Assembly (NCBI GenBank): GCA_904066235.2
Contig: CAJFCV020000002.1
Location: forward strand, 2,914,001-2,978,000
Reading direction: 5' to 3'
DNA: 64,000 nt
Source: Bursaphelenchus xylophilus
Taxonomy: Eukaryota; Nematoda; Chromadorea; Rhabditida; Aphelenchoididae
Part shown: positions 32,818-44,421 of the stretch, piece by piece
Layout of the letters: the number at the start of each line of letters is the position of its first letter
Numbering within the stretch: the first letter of the stretch is position 1
Made by a program: the position numbers and the translations under genes
The notes under the pieces: model-generated
What the model saw: only the letters and a program-made list of their open reading frames with translations
What the model was told of the DNA's origin: nothing
Databases searched by the model: none

Positions 32818-35800
32818 ATGGCTATTTCTTCAGCTGGGCCAAGTGCAACATTCAAGCACAATATGGCTTACCGTCAAAACAGTCTGAATGACATTTGGAT
32901 GGGTTCCGACTTTAAAGGCCCATGGGAAAACAATCAGAATGCATTGGGAAAGCCGGAACAGTGGAGAGAAGCGGCCGAGTCGGACGATGATGAGAAATCC
33001 TGTCTTCATCTGCCTCATTTCATGGCTGTGGAGCTGGACGAGCCTTGCTATCGTCACAGAGAGTGAGTTTTGGCGGACAATTGGATTGATTTTGTTCTTT
33101 ATTAAGTGAAAATTGCTTCCAGCTTGATTACAGGGCCAAAATTTATGATAGAACAGAATGCCAAGAATTTCCAGATTTGGCGAGGAAATTCAAATTTGAA
33201 TTTTCAAGCCCTTGGATTTGGTCAAAAACCCCCAAAAAAGGTTTTATACCTTCAAAAATCTTTGTTTTGAAAGCATACACGATTGCTTTCAGCTATCCCA
33301 GCACCCGCTCTTTCCATCGCGCTCCTCGAGTTCAATGCACCGGCGATCAGCCCTCCTTCTACGAGCCGCAGGCGGTTAAAGCTCCTCCTCCGACGTTGCC
33401 GCCGTTTCTGAGCGGCGACGCCCACAATATTTGGACCCCGGAGGGACCGTTGATGACGTCGACGCCAAGAGTTTCGGCATTTACCCAGTTCCCGGGACAA
33501 GACAGCTACAGTAGTTTTGCCGAGTACAGTAGTGCCCAGCGGGCTGATCGTAACAACTCTTTTTTTGATGGATATGGTGAGTAGGAGCTTCAGAGGTTCT
33601 GCGATATCCATCGGGGCGGAATTTTTATTTTTGAGGTATGGCAGGCCGCGCCCAACATTTTTTTTTGTAAATGGCAGGCTGCGCACTAGTATTGATATAT
33701 TTTGAGTTGTAGTTGAATTTTATTTGTTTTTTGAGACAATATATACCTTGATAAAGTCATTTCTTGTTCTGTTTCTTACGAAATTGACAATTTTAGCGTT
33801 GGCGAGCTGCGTCCTGACTTCACTGTACTAATTGTGACCTTGTGACCTCTGGGCGTATGAAGATTTTTGTGTGGATTTTAGGCATATAAGAAGCCCAAAA
33901 AACACGAAATAGAGAAAAAATAATATTTTTTTGTCCGCAAGCTGCGCCCTAGGCTTTTTCTGGATTGTTATTTTTGTCAAATTTTCTCAAAGTTTCTGTT
34001 CAGGAACCTTCCAACAATCCTCTCAACGCGATTTCAACCCCATCCCCGGCCCTCGCTATGCCCCATACCTGATGCCATCCAACCCGACATCCAACATGAA
34101 CACCTCCAACACCATCGAGCCGAGCCCGGCGAATCGCCGTAAAATGGTGTACATTGAGAAGTTTGGAGGGTTTGGCGGCAATTGCGGAGAGTTTACGGAG
34201 CCATCGGGTGTTTGTGTCAACCCCAGAACCAACGATATTGTCATTGCCGACACGAATAATCATCGTGTTCAGGTGAGGAAAAGTAGTCGGAAAATGGTTC
34301 GTATTTTAGATATTCGATCAGCATGGCAATTTCAAGTTTATGTTTGGAAAGTGCGGCAGATGGGATGGGCAGTTTATGTATCCGAACAGGTGAGAAATTT
34401 GATTTTTTTGCCGGGTTTTGGCATTCTGCAACAGACAGTTTTGGCAATGAAAATTGATTTCTGAGCTTATGGGGGTTTTCGGAATTCATATTTTGGTCTA
34501 TTTTAGCTTGTCGCAGCGCTTGAAAATTCAAACTTAATTTTTCCCGCCAAAATTTTCAATTCCTTGGCATTATGTTTTAGCGGCCATAAGAGGCTTTTTT
34601 TTTGCCTAGTACTCTGCCATAGACGTTTTTGACGCTCAAGAATTCTACTCACGTTTCAAAAATTAAAATTTTGAGTTTCCCGCCAAAATTTTAAATTCTT
34701 TGGCATTCTGTTTCAGCTGCCAAAAGAGGCTTGTTTTTTGCCTAGTACTCTGTCATAGACGTTGTTGACCCTCAAGCATCCTGGTTAGAATAATATTAAC
34801 GTTTAAAAAATTCTAATCCCCCCCCCCCCCCCCAAAAGCCTGTAAATGAAGAAAAAGCGCATTTTCAGAGTCGCCATTGACCCCATAACCGAGTCCTACG
34901 TGATCAGCGAGCGTGCGCCCACCCATCAGATTCAGATCTACGACTCGCACGGTCGATTCCTCCGCCGCTTCGGCTTTGACCTCCTCTGCAATCCGCGCGG
35001 TCTGTGCGTGGACCGCGAAAGTCGAGTGGTGGTGGTGGAGTGCAAAGTGATGCGAATTGTGATCTATGACATCCATGGCCGGCTGTTGAACCTGATTAAT
35101 TGCGGGAATTACCTGAATTTTCCGAACAATGTCTGTGTCAGTGTGGACCACGAAATTTTTATCAGCGATAATGGAGATCATTGTGTGAAGGTGAGTTGGG
35201 TATATCAAAGGAGTATTGGGCAATAAGATTTGAATTTCAATTTTTCCGCCAAAAGTGTTGAAATTTTGGCATTCTGTTGCAACTATTTTTTTAGGTTAAA
35301 AACGCGGTAAATTACTTTTCAAAATATTTTTTAGGTTTTCAACTACTCTGGGACTTTTCTCCGTCGCATCGGCGGCCCAGGTTTGACCAATTATCCCATT
35401 GCGGTCGCCATAAACCGCCAAAATCAGGTCGTCGTGGTCGACAACCACAACAATTTCAACGTTACCGTCTTCTCCTTGGATGGCGAGTTGCTGGAGGCGT
35501 TTGAGAGCAAGGTGAAGCACGCCCAATGCCTGGATGCCGCGTTGACGGGAGATAATGCGGTTATAATGTGCTCGAAGGACTTTCGGGCCTATGTTTATCG
35601 TTATGGCCAGAGTTTGATGACAGAAAAGTTGGGGAACTGTCTTGTTTGTGGTGCAAAGAATGGCTGTGGACATCAGGTATGTTTTTAAGTGCTTTGTAGA
35701 GTTTAGGAGACTAAGCAGGGCGCAGCTCGAGGATTGAAATTTCCCGGATTTGGTAATAAAACGTAGGGCGCGGGTTGGCAGGAAGTGGTAAATTGTAAAG

Positions 35801-36283
35801 AAGGTGTTAAAAAGCAAGAATATTTTGTTTTCTACCTATTGATATGTATATTTGGCGGTTCAAGGCCAACTTTGAATAAAAGCCTGGCGCAGCTCGCGTT
35901 TTGAAATCCTTGCGGTACGATGCTGAATTTTGTGTTATTTAGCTTTGTTGTTTCACAGGCAATATACACGTACCTTTTCATCTACCTGTACTTTTTATTT
36001 TCCATCAAGTCAGGGCGCAGCTCGCCAAAAATGATATTTAAAGAAGCGACGGAAAAGTGATGATGGTTTCTCTGTGTCGCAAAGAATTTATACCTACCAT
36101 TTTCAGCCAATCCAACCCGGTCCCGGCCCCAACGAGATGAGCAATTTGACGCAAGCCATGTATAACATGAACATGCAACCGGAACCGAAGAACATCCAAA
36201 GATTGGAGATCAAAGCCACCGCCGAAGAAGAATCGGAAAAACTGCGCCGTTTTTTTATTGAAATCACCATCCCCGAGAACTGA
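32818..36283 (+). CDS. Brat/NCL-1-type NHL-repeat protein without RING or B-box
   Basis: Seven exons: 32818-33062, 33293-33576, 34004-34272, 34310-34389, 34869-35190, 35335-35676, 36107-36283, in frame, 572 residues. From about residue 225 to 510 lies a six-bladed NHL propeller very like Brat and C. elegans NCL-1: FTEPSGVCVN, IADTNNHRVQ, SERAPTHQIQIYD, NPRGLCVD, VVECKVMRIVIYD, ISDNGDHCVKVFNY, LTNYPIAVAIN, VDNHNNFN and ESKVKHAQC. In that subfamily the domain binds single-stranded RNA and represses translation. The first 200 residues are low-complexity (Ser/Pro/Tyr-rich) and hold no RING, B-box or coiled coil. The C-terminal 58 residues are acidic and unfamiliar. The start rests on a TTTTTCAAG acceptor a few bases upstream; a later start at 32863 is possible. 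AATAAA is at 36352-36357. Confidence 0.9.
34540..34800 (+). repeat. two direct copies (~138 bp) in NHL intron 4
   Basis: CCTTGGCATTATGTTTTAGC (34562) and CTTTGGCATTCTGTTTCAGC (34698) begin two copies that continue through GCCTAGTACTCTG and CATAGACGTT. The start of each unit is the reverse complement of the TGCCAAA repeat core. Confidence 0.85.
34818..34833 (+). repeat. 16-base C homopolymer
   Basis: An uninterrupted run of C in the intron, about 35 bp before the acceptor at 34866-34868. The exact length may be affected by sequencing. Confidence 0.9.
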
Positions 36284-36351
36284 GAGGACTTGGTTTGGAT
36301 GGTTTTTTGAAATAATTTGCCAAGTGATCTAATGTAGATAGTTGTTTGTAA

Positions 36352-36357
36352 AATAAA
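36352..36357 (+). terminator. polyadenylation signal of the NHL gene
   Basis: AATAAA about 70 bp after the stop codon. Confidence 0.65.
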
Positions 36358-36474
36358 TGAAATTCTGTGCAGTAAATATGATGGGTATGTGGTATAGCGG
36401 CTTTTAAACGTCTTTAGCGAAATATTTTTGCCAATACCGCTGCTTTTTGGTGTTTTGAGGGTGAATTTGAAAGA

Positions 36475-36755
36475 GTAGACGAAATGTCACAAAAATTATT
36501 GGAGATTTAAAACGTTTCATATGGCCCAAAAAAGTTAAGAGACGGTATCAGGAAGCATGACAGAAGTTGTAGAGTGATTTTTGAAAGGTGGACGAAATGT
36601 CACAAAAAATATTGGATTTTTTAAAGTTGGATTTTTCACCAATTATAGTGTAAAAATTATCCCGATTTACTAAATATTGCTTAGGATCCATTTTTTACCT
36701 CAAAATTTGACAAAAAATCCAATAAATTTTGCGACATTTCGTCAACTTTTGCAAA
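36475..36755. repeat. inverted repeat between convergent genes
   Basis: GACGAAATGTCACAAAAA occurs at about 36479 and again at 36592. The complementary AAAAAATCCAATAAATTTTG plus CGACATTTCGTC lies at about 36712-36750. The second copy and the complement could form a hairpin of roughly 165 nt. Confidence 0.7.
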
Positions 36756-36852
36756 TTTTACGCCTTTTACTGTAGAAGGCCTTCTCATAACATTTGGATA
36801 TCTTGGAGACCTTCTTTAGGCTTGAAATTACTCTTAATAAGCGAAATAGCAA

Positions 36853-36858
36853 TTTATT
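36853..36858 (-). terminator. polyadenylation signal of the four-span gene
   Basis: AATAAA read on the - strand, about 135 bp beyond the stop codon at 36995. Confidence 0.55.
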
Positions 36859-36994
36859 ATAACAGTTTACACATATGAAAATATAAAATTCAACTCAAAA
36901 TACGATACAACACAGAGCTAGCGCCGAAAAATTGAAGACTATGTACAAAATGCGAAAACAAACTTTTAAAGGCCAAAACAATGCGTTATATTCT

Positions 36995-39177
36995 TCATGA
37001 TGAATGAGTGGACGCCGTGGAAGTGCTTTGCTTATCGACCACAATGAACTCGCGGTTCACCATGCGATTGTCGGGCGTCCGCTGGACCACGCTGACTTCG
37101 GTCACAACCTTGTGCGCGCCCACTTTTTTCGGTTCGTCCCGCAAGTACCAATAGTCACGGTAGATCACGTAGAAGGCGTACGTGGAGAAGAGCAACGAGA
37201 GGACTGTAAACACGAGGTTCATGATGAGAAGGGAGAGCCGGTTGTTGTAGTAGTGCTCATCTTCAACGGGAGCCGACTCTTCGCTCAGCTGAAGCAATGA
37301 GATGATCTGCAGGACCGCGAAGACGGCGTAGACGATTATGGCAATTATCTGAAAAAAGTTGCGGGCTTAGTTTGGGAGAGAAATTTGGAGCAGAGCAAAA
37401 GGAGAGAAGAGTCGGATGGAGCGGAGCAAAACGAAGACTTTTCGAAAAAATGGTTGATGTTGAAAGGGCATATGTTCTGAAGACCCCTGTAGATTCATTA
37501 CAAAAGGTATTGGCACTTTAAGACACACACCGGAGCGGAGCAAAAAAAAGTTGGGTGGAGCGGAGCTAGATGGGGCATTTTTGAGGATAATGGAAAAGCT
37601 AGAAAGCATTCATGGTATGAAAATCCTTGTAGACTCATTGAATAAAATCTTCGAGCAATTTCCACGACAAACTCCGGAGTGGAGCAAAATATCGAAAATT
37701 TGGATCGAGCGGAGCAAAACGGAGCTTTTCGCAAAGAATATAAAATATATAATTAAGACATGTCATGAAAATCCCTGTAGATTAATTGCAGAATGTTTTG
37801 GAACAACTGCTAAAACAAACTCCGGAGCGGAGCAAAACGGAGCGCTTTCAAAAAGATCAAAAAAGTTATAAAGAATACATGCCGTGACAAGTTCAGCAAA
37901 GAAAATTTCAGAGTAACTGTAAGGCTTCCCAGCAAAAAACTGTCCGGAGAGATTTCCGGAGCGGAGCAAAAAATTAAACTTACTCCAACAACAAGAATTG
38001 GCAAGAAGAGTTTGTGTATCCTGAGGCGGTTTCCAACGAGCAGTAAGAAGTAACAAAATGCGTGGATTGCGGCCCCAATCCCCAACAAAATGAGTCCATC
38101 CATGAAGGTGCATATCGCTGTGATCACCGCCAGCACAAAGCCGATCACACCGATGACGAAACAGCCTTTCTGAAAAGAGCCGAATTACCATGACATTTTC
38201 ATCTTCGGGTACAATGAAAACCGTCTATAACAAATTTAATTTTTGACCCCTTAAGAATGGGTGCCAGAGGCTTCGTTGTGTCAACATTTCCACCCTCAGG
38301 GTTCTAGGAATTCAATTTTTGCAAAGAAAAACAATGACAAATTACATAAATAATACGACTTCCTCTTCCCTATTTGCCGATAAAGGTAATGCAATACAGC
38401 CAAAAGAGAGAAGGAAATCAACATTTGAAGGCGTTCGGGAAATAATTTAGTTTCCTAAAGGGAGAAAAGGTAGATTTTGGTGAAGTCAATCTGTTAAATT
38501 CATCCACTGCTTTCAAAGTTATGGAAGTTTGTTTTCAAAAAAATGGTAAAAAACGCCTGTATAAGCTTGTGATTACTATTCAAGTCACTTATACACCTGG
38601 AAACTTAATCCGCAACATCTAATCGTCAAGCCCATCGTTTGGTTCTCCAGTTGTAAGCAAATTTTGGCTGATTTCACAACATGTCCGCAGAATCTCCGTG
38701 GTTTTTCAAGCTGTCCGCAAAGTGGGTGCCCGCAAGTGTGGGCACGCCAAAAGGGTGTAATGCACAATGCGGAAAGGTTGCGAAAAAACGTCTACGCACT
38801 TTATGGAACGACTAGTTAAAAGGAAAATTTACTGTGTGTTTACGAAAAAGGCAAAAGGCTCTGTGTGTCGCGGCAGAAGGCGAGAAAATCTGCGCATTTT
38901 TTGAAAAAGCGGACTAAAAAATCATGCTCTAAACTTGCACCAAGTGGCATCAAAATTTTTTCATAACATTTCGAAAATTTCCCTTGCAAATTCCAAACAA
39001 AAATCAACTTACATGAACATGTCTCATGCAGCAGCATCTGTAGTATTCGTCGCTGTGAACAAAGCCCATCTTTTCGGGCCGAGTTTTGTAGCTGAAATTG
39101 GGGAGTAATTCGAAATACGGCAGGATATTACTGGTGTAATACACACACTCCAATTCACGGTCAACAATCTCGAACAT
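36995..39177 (-). CDS. four-span membrane protein, LAPTM4-like nematode family
   Basis: Three exons on the - strand (39177-39013, 38169-37984, 37348-36995) give 234 residues, all in phase 0. A 50-residue N-terminus ends in a Cys cluster (RCCCMRHVHKG) directly before the first span, as in LAPTM4 lysosomal proteins and related nematode tetraspan families. Four hydrophobic spans follow at about residues 57-78, 80-102, 113-140 and 152-180 (for example VIGVIGFVLAVITAICTFM and LSLLIMNLVFTVLSLLFSTY). RDYWYLRDEP comes next, and the tail is Ser/Thr-rich (STSTASTHSS). The Cys cluster and span spacing support the family call; function is not shown. Both introns carry repeats. It converges on the NHL gene, with a 710-bp gap between stop codons. 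Confidence 0.85.
37370..37983 (-). repeat. GGAGCGGAGCAAAAC tandem repeat in an intron
   Basis: The box GGAGCGGAGCAAAA or a close form occurs near 37418, 37534, 37553, 37672, 37711, 37818 and 37960. Between boxes a second block, CCCTGTAGATTCATT-like, recurs (37488, 37625, 37777). The unit is roughly 110-160 bp and diverged. Confidence 0.85.
38170..39012 (-). other. intron of the four-span gene
   Basis: It holds one end of a TIR-C element with GTCTACGCACTTTATGGAAC at about 38791-38815 and otherwise no recognisable feature. Confidence 0.6.
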
Positions 39178-39807
39178 TTTGCAGGTGGAAAAGTGGTATT
39201 TACAAAATTTTTAAGGGAAATTTTGGGGTTCTGTTCGGCGAAAAAAGATGAATTTCGGTAGCAAAAATCAGAGGGGAACGCTAATAAAATGGCGACGGTT
39301 AATTGAGGGGGTTCAAAAAAAGGTTAGAAAAATGAAAACAGTTGAATGTTGGAGCAGTGCGGTTGTAATGGAGAAGTTGTAAATAAAATGGGGAGAAATT
39401 GACAAGCGAACTGCCTCAAGTGGGCATGGCTTTCGAGAGCAAAAGTCGCGGACCGGAGGGGCCCGGCCTAGACAGGGCCCGGAAAAAGCAGCTACAATCC
39501 TGAGTCCCGAAGCGAAAATTGGATTTGCCAATGAAAATAACCGAGAGAACACAGGCCGAGGCACATCTATTTTTTGGAGAATTTTTTGTTTTTTTTGATA
39601 GCTTCTGAATACAGTATTTATCTATTTACATGGCAATAGACAATCTATTTACATAGTAGTAGATAAAAACATTGTCGTAAGGCATCAGATTTGGAGAGAC
39701 TTTTTTTGTTGCCGGAGCAAATTTTGAACCAGGCCGGTCGTGGAGCCATGTCTTTTCACCCCGTTTGGAACCTTTTTGCGCATGGTACAATAGATGTTGA
39801 GCCTGTT

Positions 39808-39937
39808 ATCAGTTTGTCGGGAAAATAATGAGAATTCTTTTGCATCGAAAATCGCATCGCCGCCTTGTTTCGCGGAAAAATCAAATTGATTTTCACTTCT
39901 GCGAATCGGCGCAGCGACATTTTTTCTGATTATGATA
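39808..39937. mobile_element. TIR-A MITE with decayed right end
   Basis: Left ATCAGTTTGTCGGGAAAATA; interior TTGATTTTCACTTCTGCGAA; the right end survives only as CTGATTATGATAG. Confidence 0.65.
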
Positions 39938-40657
39938 GTGTATTGGGAGACTGCTTTTCGCGACGATATGCTGATGCTAAAATCTGAGGAAAAGGTGAAA
40001 TACAAAAGGGGGGGGGGTTTTCGCCTACTGACAAAAAGTCTACTAACTTTGTAGAACGCACGAAAGGCGCGCGTCGTTTGGCGCTTTTGCAATAGGATCT
40101 CGTTTTATATTTTTTCAATTTCATTGCCCAGATTCCTCGGATAAGGTACCCCATCTGTAAAACATAAGTAACCGTAAAATGTGACAAATAAATCTCTTCT
40201 AATCTATTATTACATAACAACTAGTGCTTCTGAAAAAAGGTAATGAGAGTCTCAGAAAACCCCAAAAAACAGCTTCCGTTAATCAGCCGTTCACGTCGAA
40301 TACACGGAGCGTTTCATTTATTCCATTCTTGTTTCAATAAAAAAACGGAGGGGAAAATGAAAAAAATGATTAACGAACGGAAAGCGGGAGGGGAATTTGC
40401 GCGGATTATTTTTTCGGATCAGCGCCCCCCGACCCGCAAAAACCACAAAAAAATAATCGCTCGGCGAGCGGGCGTGAAATTGCAATAAATGAACGGATTT
40501 AAACACTGTGGTAGCGGTGACAAACCCACCGGCAATAACGAGGTTAATGGGCTCTTCGTGGCTTACAATGGGGATTTTGGGGCAATCGAGATGGAAAATA
40601 CCATAAAAAAGTGTTGTTAGTGGGGTAAAATAGTGGAAATAACAAATTGAGCTATTA

Positions 40658-40814
40658 TAGGTCTGTCGGGAAAATAATGCGCACATTCTCACTGGTCTGA
40701 TCGCGTCACTGAAGTGAAAAAAAAATTTGATTTGGCCGCGACACAATTCACTTTTTTTTGGCCGCGATGCGATTTTCGGTGCAAAAGAGGGCTCATTATT
40801 TTCCCGACAAACCT
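40658..40814. mobile_element. TIR-A MITE copy
   Basis: Left GGTCTGTCGGGAAAATAATG, right CTCATTATTTTCCCGACAAA. The middle keeps CTGAAGTGAAAAAAAAATTT and ATGCGATTTTCGGTGCAA. Confidence 0.8.
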
Positions 40815-40954
40815 TAATATCACAATCGTGCTTGCATAGAAATAGCTAAAAATTCTAGTGCTTGATATGTGGTCTGTCGTAATTGTCTAGTCAAAATTTC
40901 AAGAAAATCGACCAGTTGTATATAACCAATAAATCTCATTTTTTTGTCGTGCAA

Positions 40955-41110
40955 AAATTGATCTGTCGGGAAAATAATGATCATAACGTCTCAAAAAATT
41001 GCGCAGCGCAAAACAAACTTTTTTTTGCGCAGCGGATGTCGCTAAAATCTGTCCAACGATTTTCGGACGGACGGACTAGCTTCAGTCTGTCGGGAAAATA
41101 ATAAGGACAA
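40955..41110. mobile_element. two TIR-A left ends in tandem
   Basis: GATCTGTCGGGAAAATAATG at about 40961 and CAGTCTGTCGGGAAAATAAT at about 41084 lie in the same orientation without right ends between them. The stretch between has CGATTTTCGGACGGACTAG, a TIR-D end. Confidence 0.6.
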
Positions 41111-41268
41111 TGTCACTGCGGTGCTGAAGTGAAAGGCAATTTGATCCACACAATCGGTTTTTTGCGATGCGACTTCGAATGCCATAAGTGTCTTTAAATT
41201 AAAGATTTGAAGAAAATCGACCAGTCGCTTAACCAAGAAATCTCAGTTTTTGTCCTATATCAGGCATT

Positions 41269-41368
41269 TCAGTCTGTCGGGGAAATAATGAGCACAGTGC
41301 TTTATTTCATCAGCAGCGATGACATATTTAGTGCGACATTATGCTCATTATTTTCCCGACAGACTGAT
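41269..41368. mobile_element. TIR-A MITE, 100-bp deletion form
   Basis: Both ends are nearly perfect (TCAGTCTGTCGGGGAAATAA and TTATTTTCCCGACAGACTGA) but only about 50 bp remain between them. Confidence 0.85.
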
Positions 41369-41989
41369 AGTATGGGTTGTATTTTCCGTTTTTTTCAGGT
41401 CCGCAGACTCCTTTCCCTCAAAGAATGTGACGCCAGAAAGGGTCTAAAATTACATTTGATCCCGAAATCATATAGTTCAAGTTGTCTAAACCCCCAAAAA
41501 ATCTATTTCATTCACGGCCCCTTCGAACGGATTCGCCAAGTTTTTCGCAAAACAAACAAAACCCTCATAACCCCTCTTGTAACTCACACTGCCCTTGACA
41601 AACAATGACTATTGTAACTGCGGAAAAAGGAGTTACTTTTGGATGAGTAAGAAGGCAGATTTCGAAAAAATATTTCGATAAAAATCACACTTTGTATCAA
41701 GTGCAAGGTAAATATGGGTAAGATTTTGCAATTTTTTGGCAAAACAGTAAAGAAAGTCTAATAAAAACGAGGTTTTATGTGGTAAAAGAGTGCATTCGGA
41801 ATGCGTTTTATCGAGCGAAACAATGAGTAAAGTTGGGTTAATTCAAATTTTGGGCAATTAATCAACACAGTCGGGAGCGGTGACGAAACATAAAGGAAGT
41901 ATGTAAATCGCTCAATTTTTGTAAAGTAAAGTGACTAGAGCAATTTGGATGAGATCAGAATGGGTAAAGTGAATTTTAATATACGAAAT

Positions 41990-42340
41990 ATGGAGCCAGA
42001 AAGAAGATGTTTTTAGTCGAAAGGTGAAAAAATAAAAAACGCGACACCTTTTCGCTAAGTTCGGCATGAAAAGTTTCTTGCGTATTTCCACCATAGAGGG
42101 TAATGTTTCCACAAAAAATCAAATTTTTCCACACGAAACTGACAAAGATATGGCCAAAAAAAGCGTTTTTCTCTCTTTCCCTGCTCTGCGCAAAATCAGA
42201 GAGATGATATTTTTCGGATTCATTTTTGTCAGTTTTGTGAAGAAAAAGTCGCATTTGTGGAGACATTGCTCTCTGCGGTACAAACCGGCATGGAACTTTT
42301 CATGCCAAAATTCACAAACAAGTGTCGATTTCTCCTAGAA
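41990..42340. mobile_element. decayed TIR-B-like element
   Basis: Contains ACCATAGAGGGTAATGTTTC and TTCGGCATGAAAAGTTTC, shared with the inside of the 31028-31478 copy. Its ends are not recognisable. Confidence 0.45.
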
Positions 42341-42391
42341 GTTAACACAAAAAGAAGTATTTTTGTAGTCTTGACGAAACTTTACTAGCAC

Positions 42392-42591
42392 TACAGTGGG
42401 GGTCCAGTGACTAAAAAGCATATCATTTTGCATCCGGAAAGTATCAAAAAATGTAGCAAAATACCTCCTTCTCCAACCCTTCAAAACGATGTTCCTTCAC
42501 TTGGAGAGGGAGACATTTTGCAACATTTTTTTGACACTTCCCGGATGCAAAATGGCACGTTTTTTGCCATTGGATCAGATATGTCACTGTA
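42392..42591. mobile_element. TIR-E MITE, 200 bp
   Basis: Begins TACAGTGGGGGTCCAGTGAC and ends GGATCAGATATGTCACTGTA. TTTTGCATCCGGAAAGTATC and TTCCCGGATGCAAAATGGCA form the inner stem. Confidence 0.85.
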
Positions 42592-42765
42592 GCCGTTCGG
42601 GAAAATCCGCTGGAGTGATTTTTGCGACATGCACTGTGCGATAAGAAAAGTTTTCTTTGCACTGTGCAATAGGCTTTTTTCGACTGTGGCCTGCAACTAA
42701 ATTTTTTTCGCACAGTGCGGCAGCCAAAAATCAGTCCGCCAAGTCTCCGGAAGGTCTAATATTGC
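42592..42765. mobile_element. TIR-D MITE abutting TIR-E
   Basis: Starts GCCGTTCGGGAAAATCCGCT directly at the end of the TIR-E copy, carries GCACTGTGC twice and GCACAGTGC once, and ends AGTCCGCCAAGTCTCCGGAA. Confidence 0.7.
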
Positions 42766-43122
42766 CCCTACAGCAAACTTTTCCAACCTAACAACAAGCT
42801 CATTTCCCTGCCCTCAAAACACCTGCTTTCCCCGAACCGCGCCAGGTCATGAGCTCGCTAGCGCCGATACGATCTATAATTGTCAAAAAAAAACGAACCG
42901 TCTCCTCGCCCAGACGGAAAATCCAAAACAAAAACAGAGTGTGTCGCCGCTTCTCTCGCTAACACCCCCATTGCGCGAGAAATTTTATATTTCTCCGGTT
43001 ACAACACGCCTACTGCCCCCGGAGGAGGTTAAACAGTCGAATGAGGAAAGGGTTTGAACGGAAACTGCACTGTGCAAAAAACATTGCTTAGGTCGGGCTT
43101 TTGTAAAGAGCATTCGAACGCT

Positions 43123-43266
43123 ATCGGTTTGTCGGGAAAGTAATGCGGATTTGTCGAAGAAAAATGTCTCACCTCGATGCAACAAATCTCCAACTAGCCG
43201 TTGCAAAGCGATGATGGTTGCTTTTCAAGGCGCAACAAATCCACATTATTTTCCCGACAGAGTGAT
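43123..43266. mobile_element. TIR-A MITE, GTGGATTT subfamily
   Basis: Left ATCGGTTTGTCGGGAAAGTA then GCGGATTTGTCG; right CAACAAATCCACATTATTTT, then CCCGACAGAGTGAT. Confidence 0.8.
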
Positions 43267-44261
43267 GGAGGGCCGAAAATTGTCGACATGTTTTTGCACG
43301 GTGACTTAGAAGTCCAAGGTACTGTAAATTTTCACAGTGCGATTCTTAGGCGTGGTTGCAAAAAAAAGTGCCTTTGGACAGTGCATTTTTTGGGCAACGA
43401 GAAGTCCCACACAATATAAGAGTTTGACTGTAATTTTTTCGAACAAAAATAGAACAAACTTTCCGTCTGAAAACCACAACTCGAAAACAAACTTACCATT
43501 GAATAAAAGTTTACTGCACTTTAAATAGAAGTGCCTACTGAGTCATTTCGACTCAAAAAAATTAAAAAGGAACTGTTCTGTTCCGTGTTCCGGAGGGGAA
43601 TTAAAAATTCAGCTAGTGAGATCAAACTACAATAAAATAAAGCTGTCAAAGTGCTAGCTCAAAATTGCAGCCGTAGTAGAGATACATACTAAAACGATAG
43701 GGTATATGAAGTGAGGTGAGCGGACATATAATAGAAAAATGTTTTTTGCCAATATCTTTGCCAGTCTCGCGTGGAAAAAAAATGATTTTTTTGTGTAAGC
43801 GTTACTATCTACGGTAGAAATTGCTATCCAGGGTCATAGCTAGGGAAGAGAGTAGAGAAAGAAAGTGCCCTCCCCCTCATTGCAATAAAAAATGGCACGG
43901 GGAACAAGGTAATTTTCGTAAACTTTTTTTATACAGTGAAGTTTTTACAGGCCCCGAAAATACAGCTATCGCTCAAAGCGTTAGCTTTTGCCATAGAAAC
44001 AGCCACGCTTTGCTTGGGCAGCCGAGATCTTCGACGACTTTAATTCAACGATCTTCCCGGTAAGCACGCGGGAAAGAGTACGTAAAATGCCGAGGGCGGT
44101 TATAGAAAAAACACTTTTTGGCCCTATCATTGCCAATTCCGTGATGAAAAAATATTTTTTTATGGAGATATTACCGTTTACATACATTACAAATATGTAT
44201 GAAACTTTTTAAATTTTTTTTTCGGCCATATTTTTGCCAGTTTCGCACGAAACAACGTTAA

Positions 44262-44421
44262 ATTCGACATGCACTATGCAGAAAAAGTCAGTGCGAGCGA
44301 CAGCCCAAAAAAGCCTATCGCACGGTGCAAAAAGCAAGAAATTGCACAGTGCAAAGAAAACTCTTGCCTTTGCACAGTGCATGTCGTTAAAATCACTCCA
44401 GCGACTTGCGAATGGACTAGT
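44262..44421. mobile_element. TIR-D MITE copy
   Basis: The left part, CGACATGCACTATGCAGAAA, mirrors the right part, GCACAGTGCATGTCGTTAAA. The right end is GCGACTTGCGAATGGACTAG. The internal phrase GTGCGAGCGACAGCCC is shared with the copy at 2340. Confidence 0.7.
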
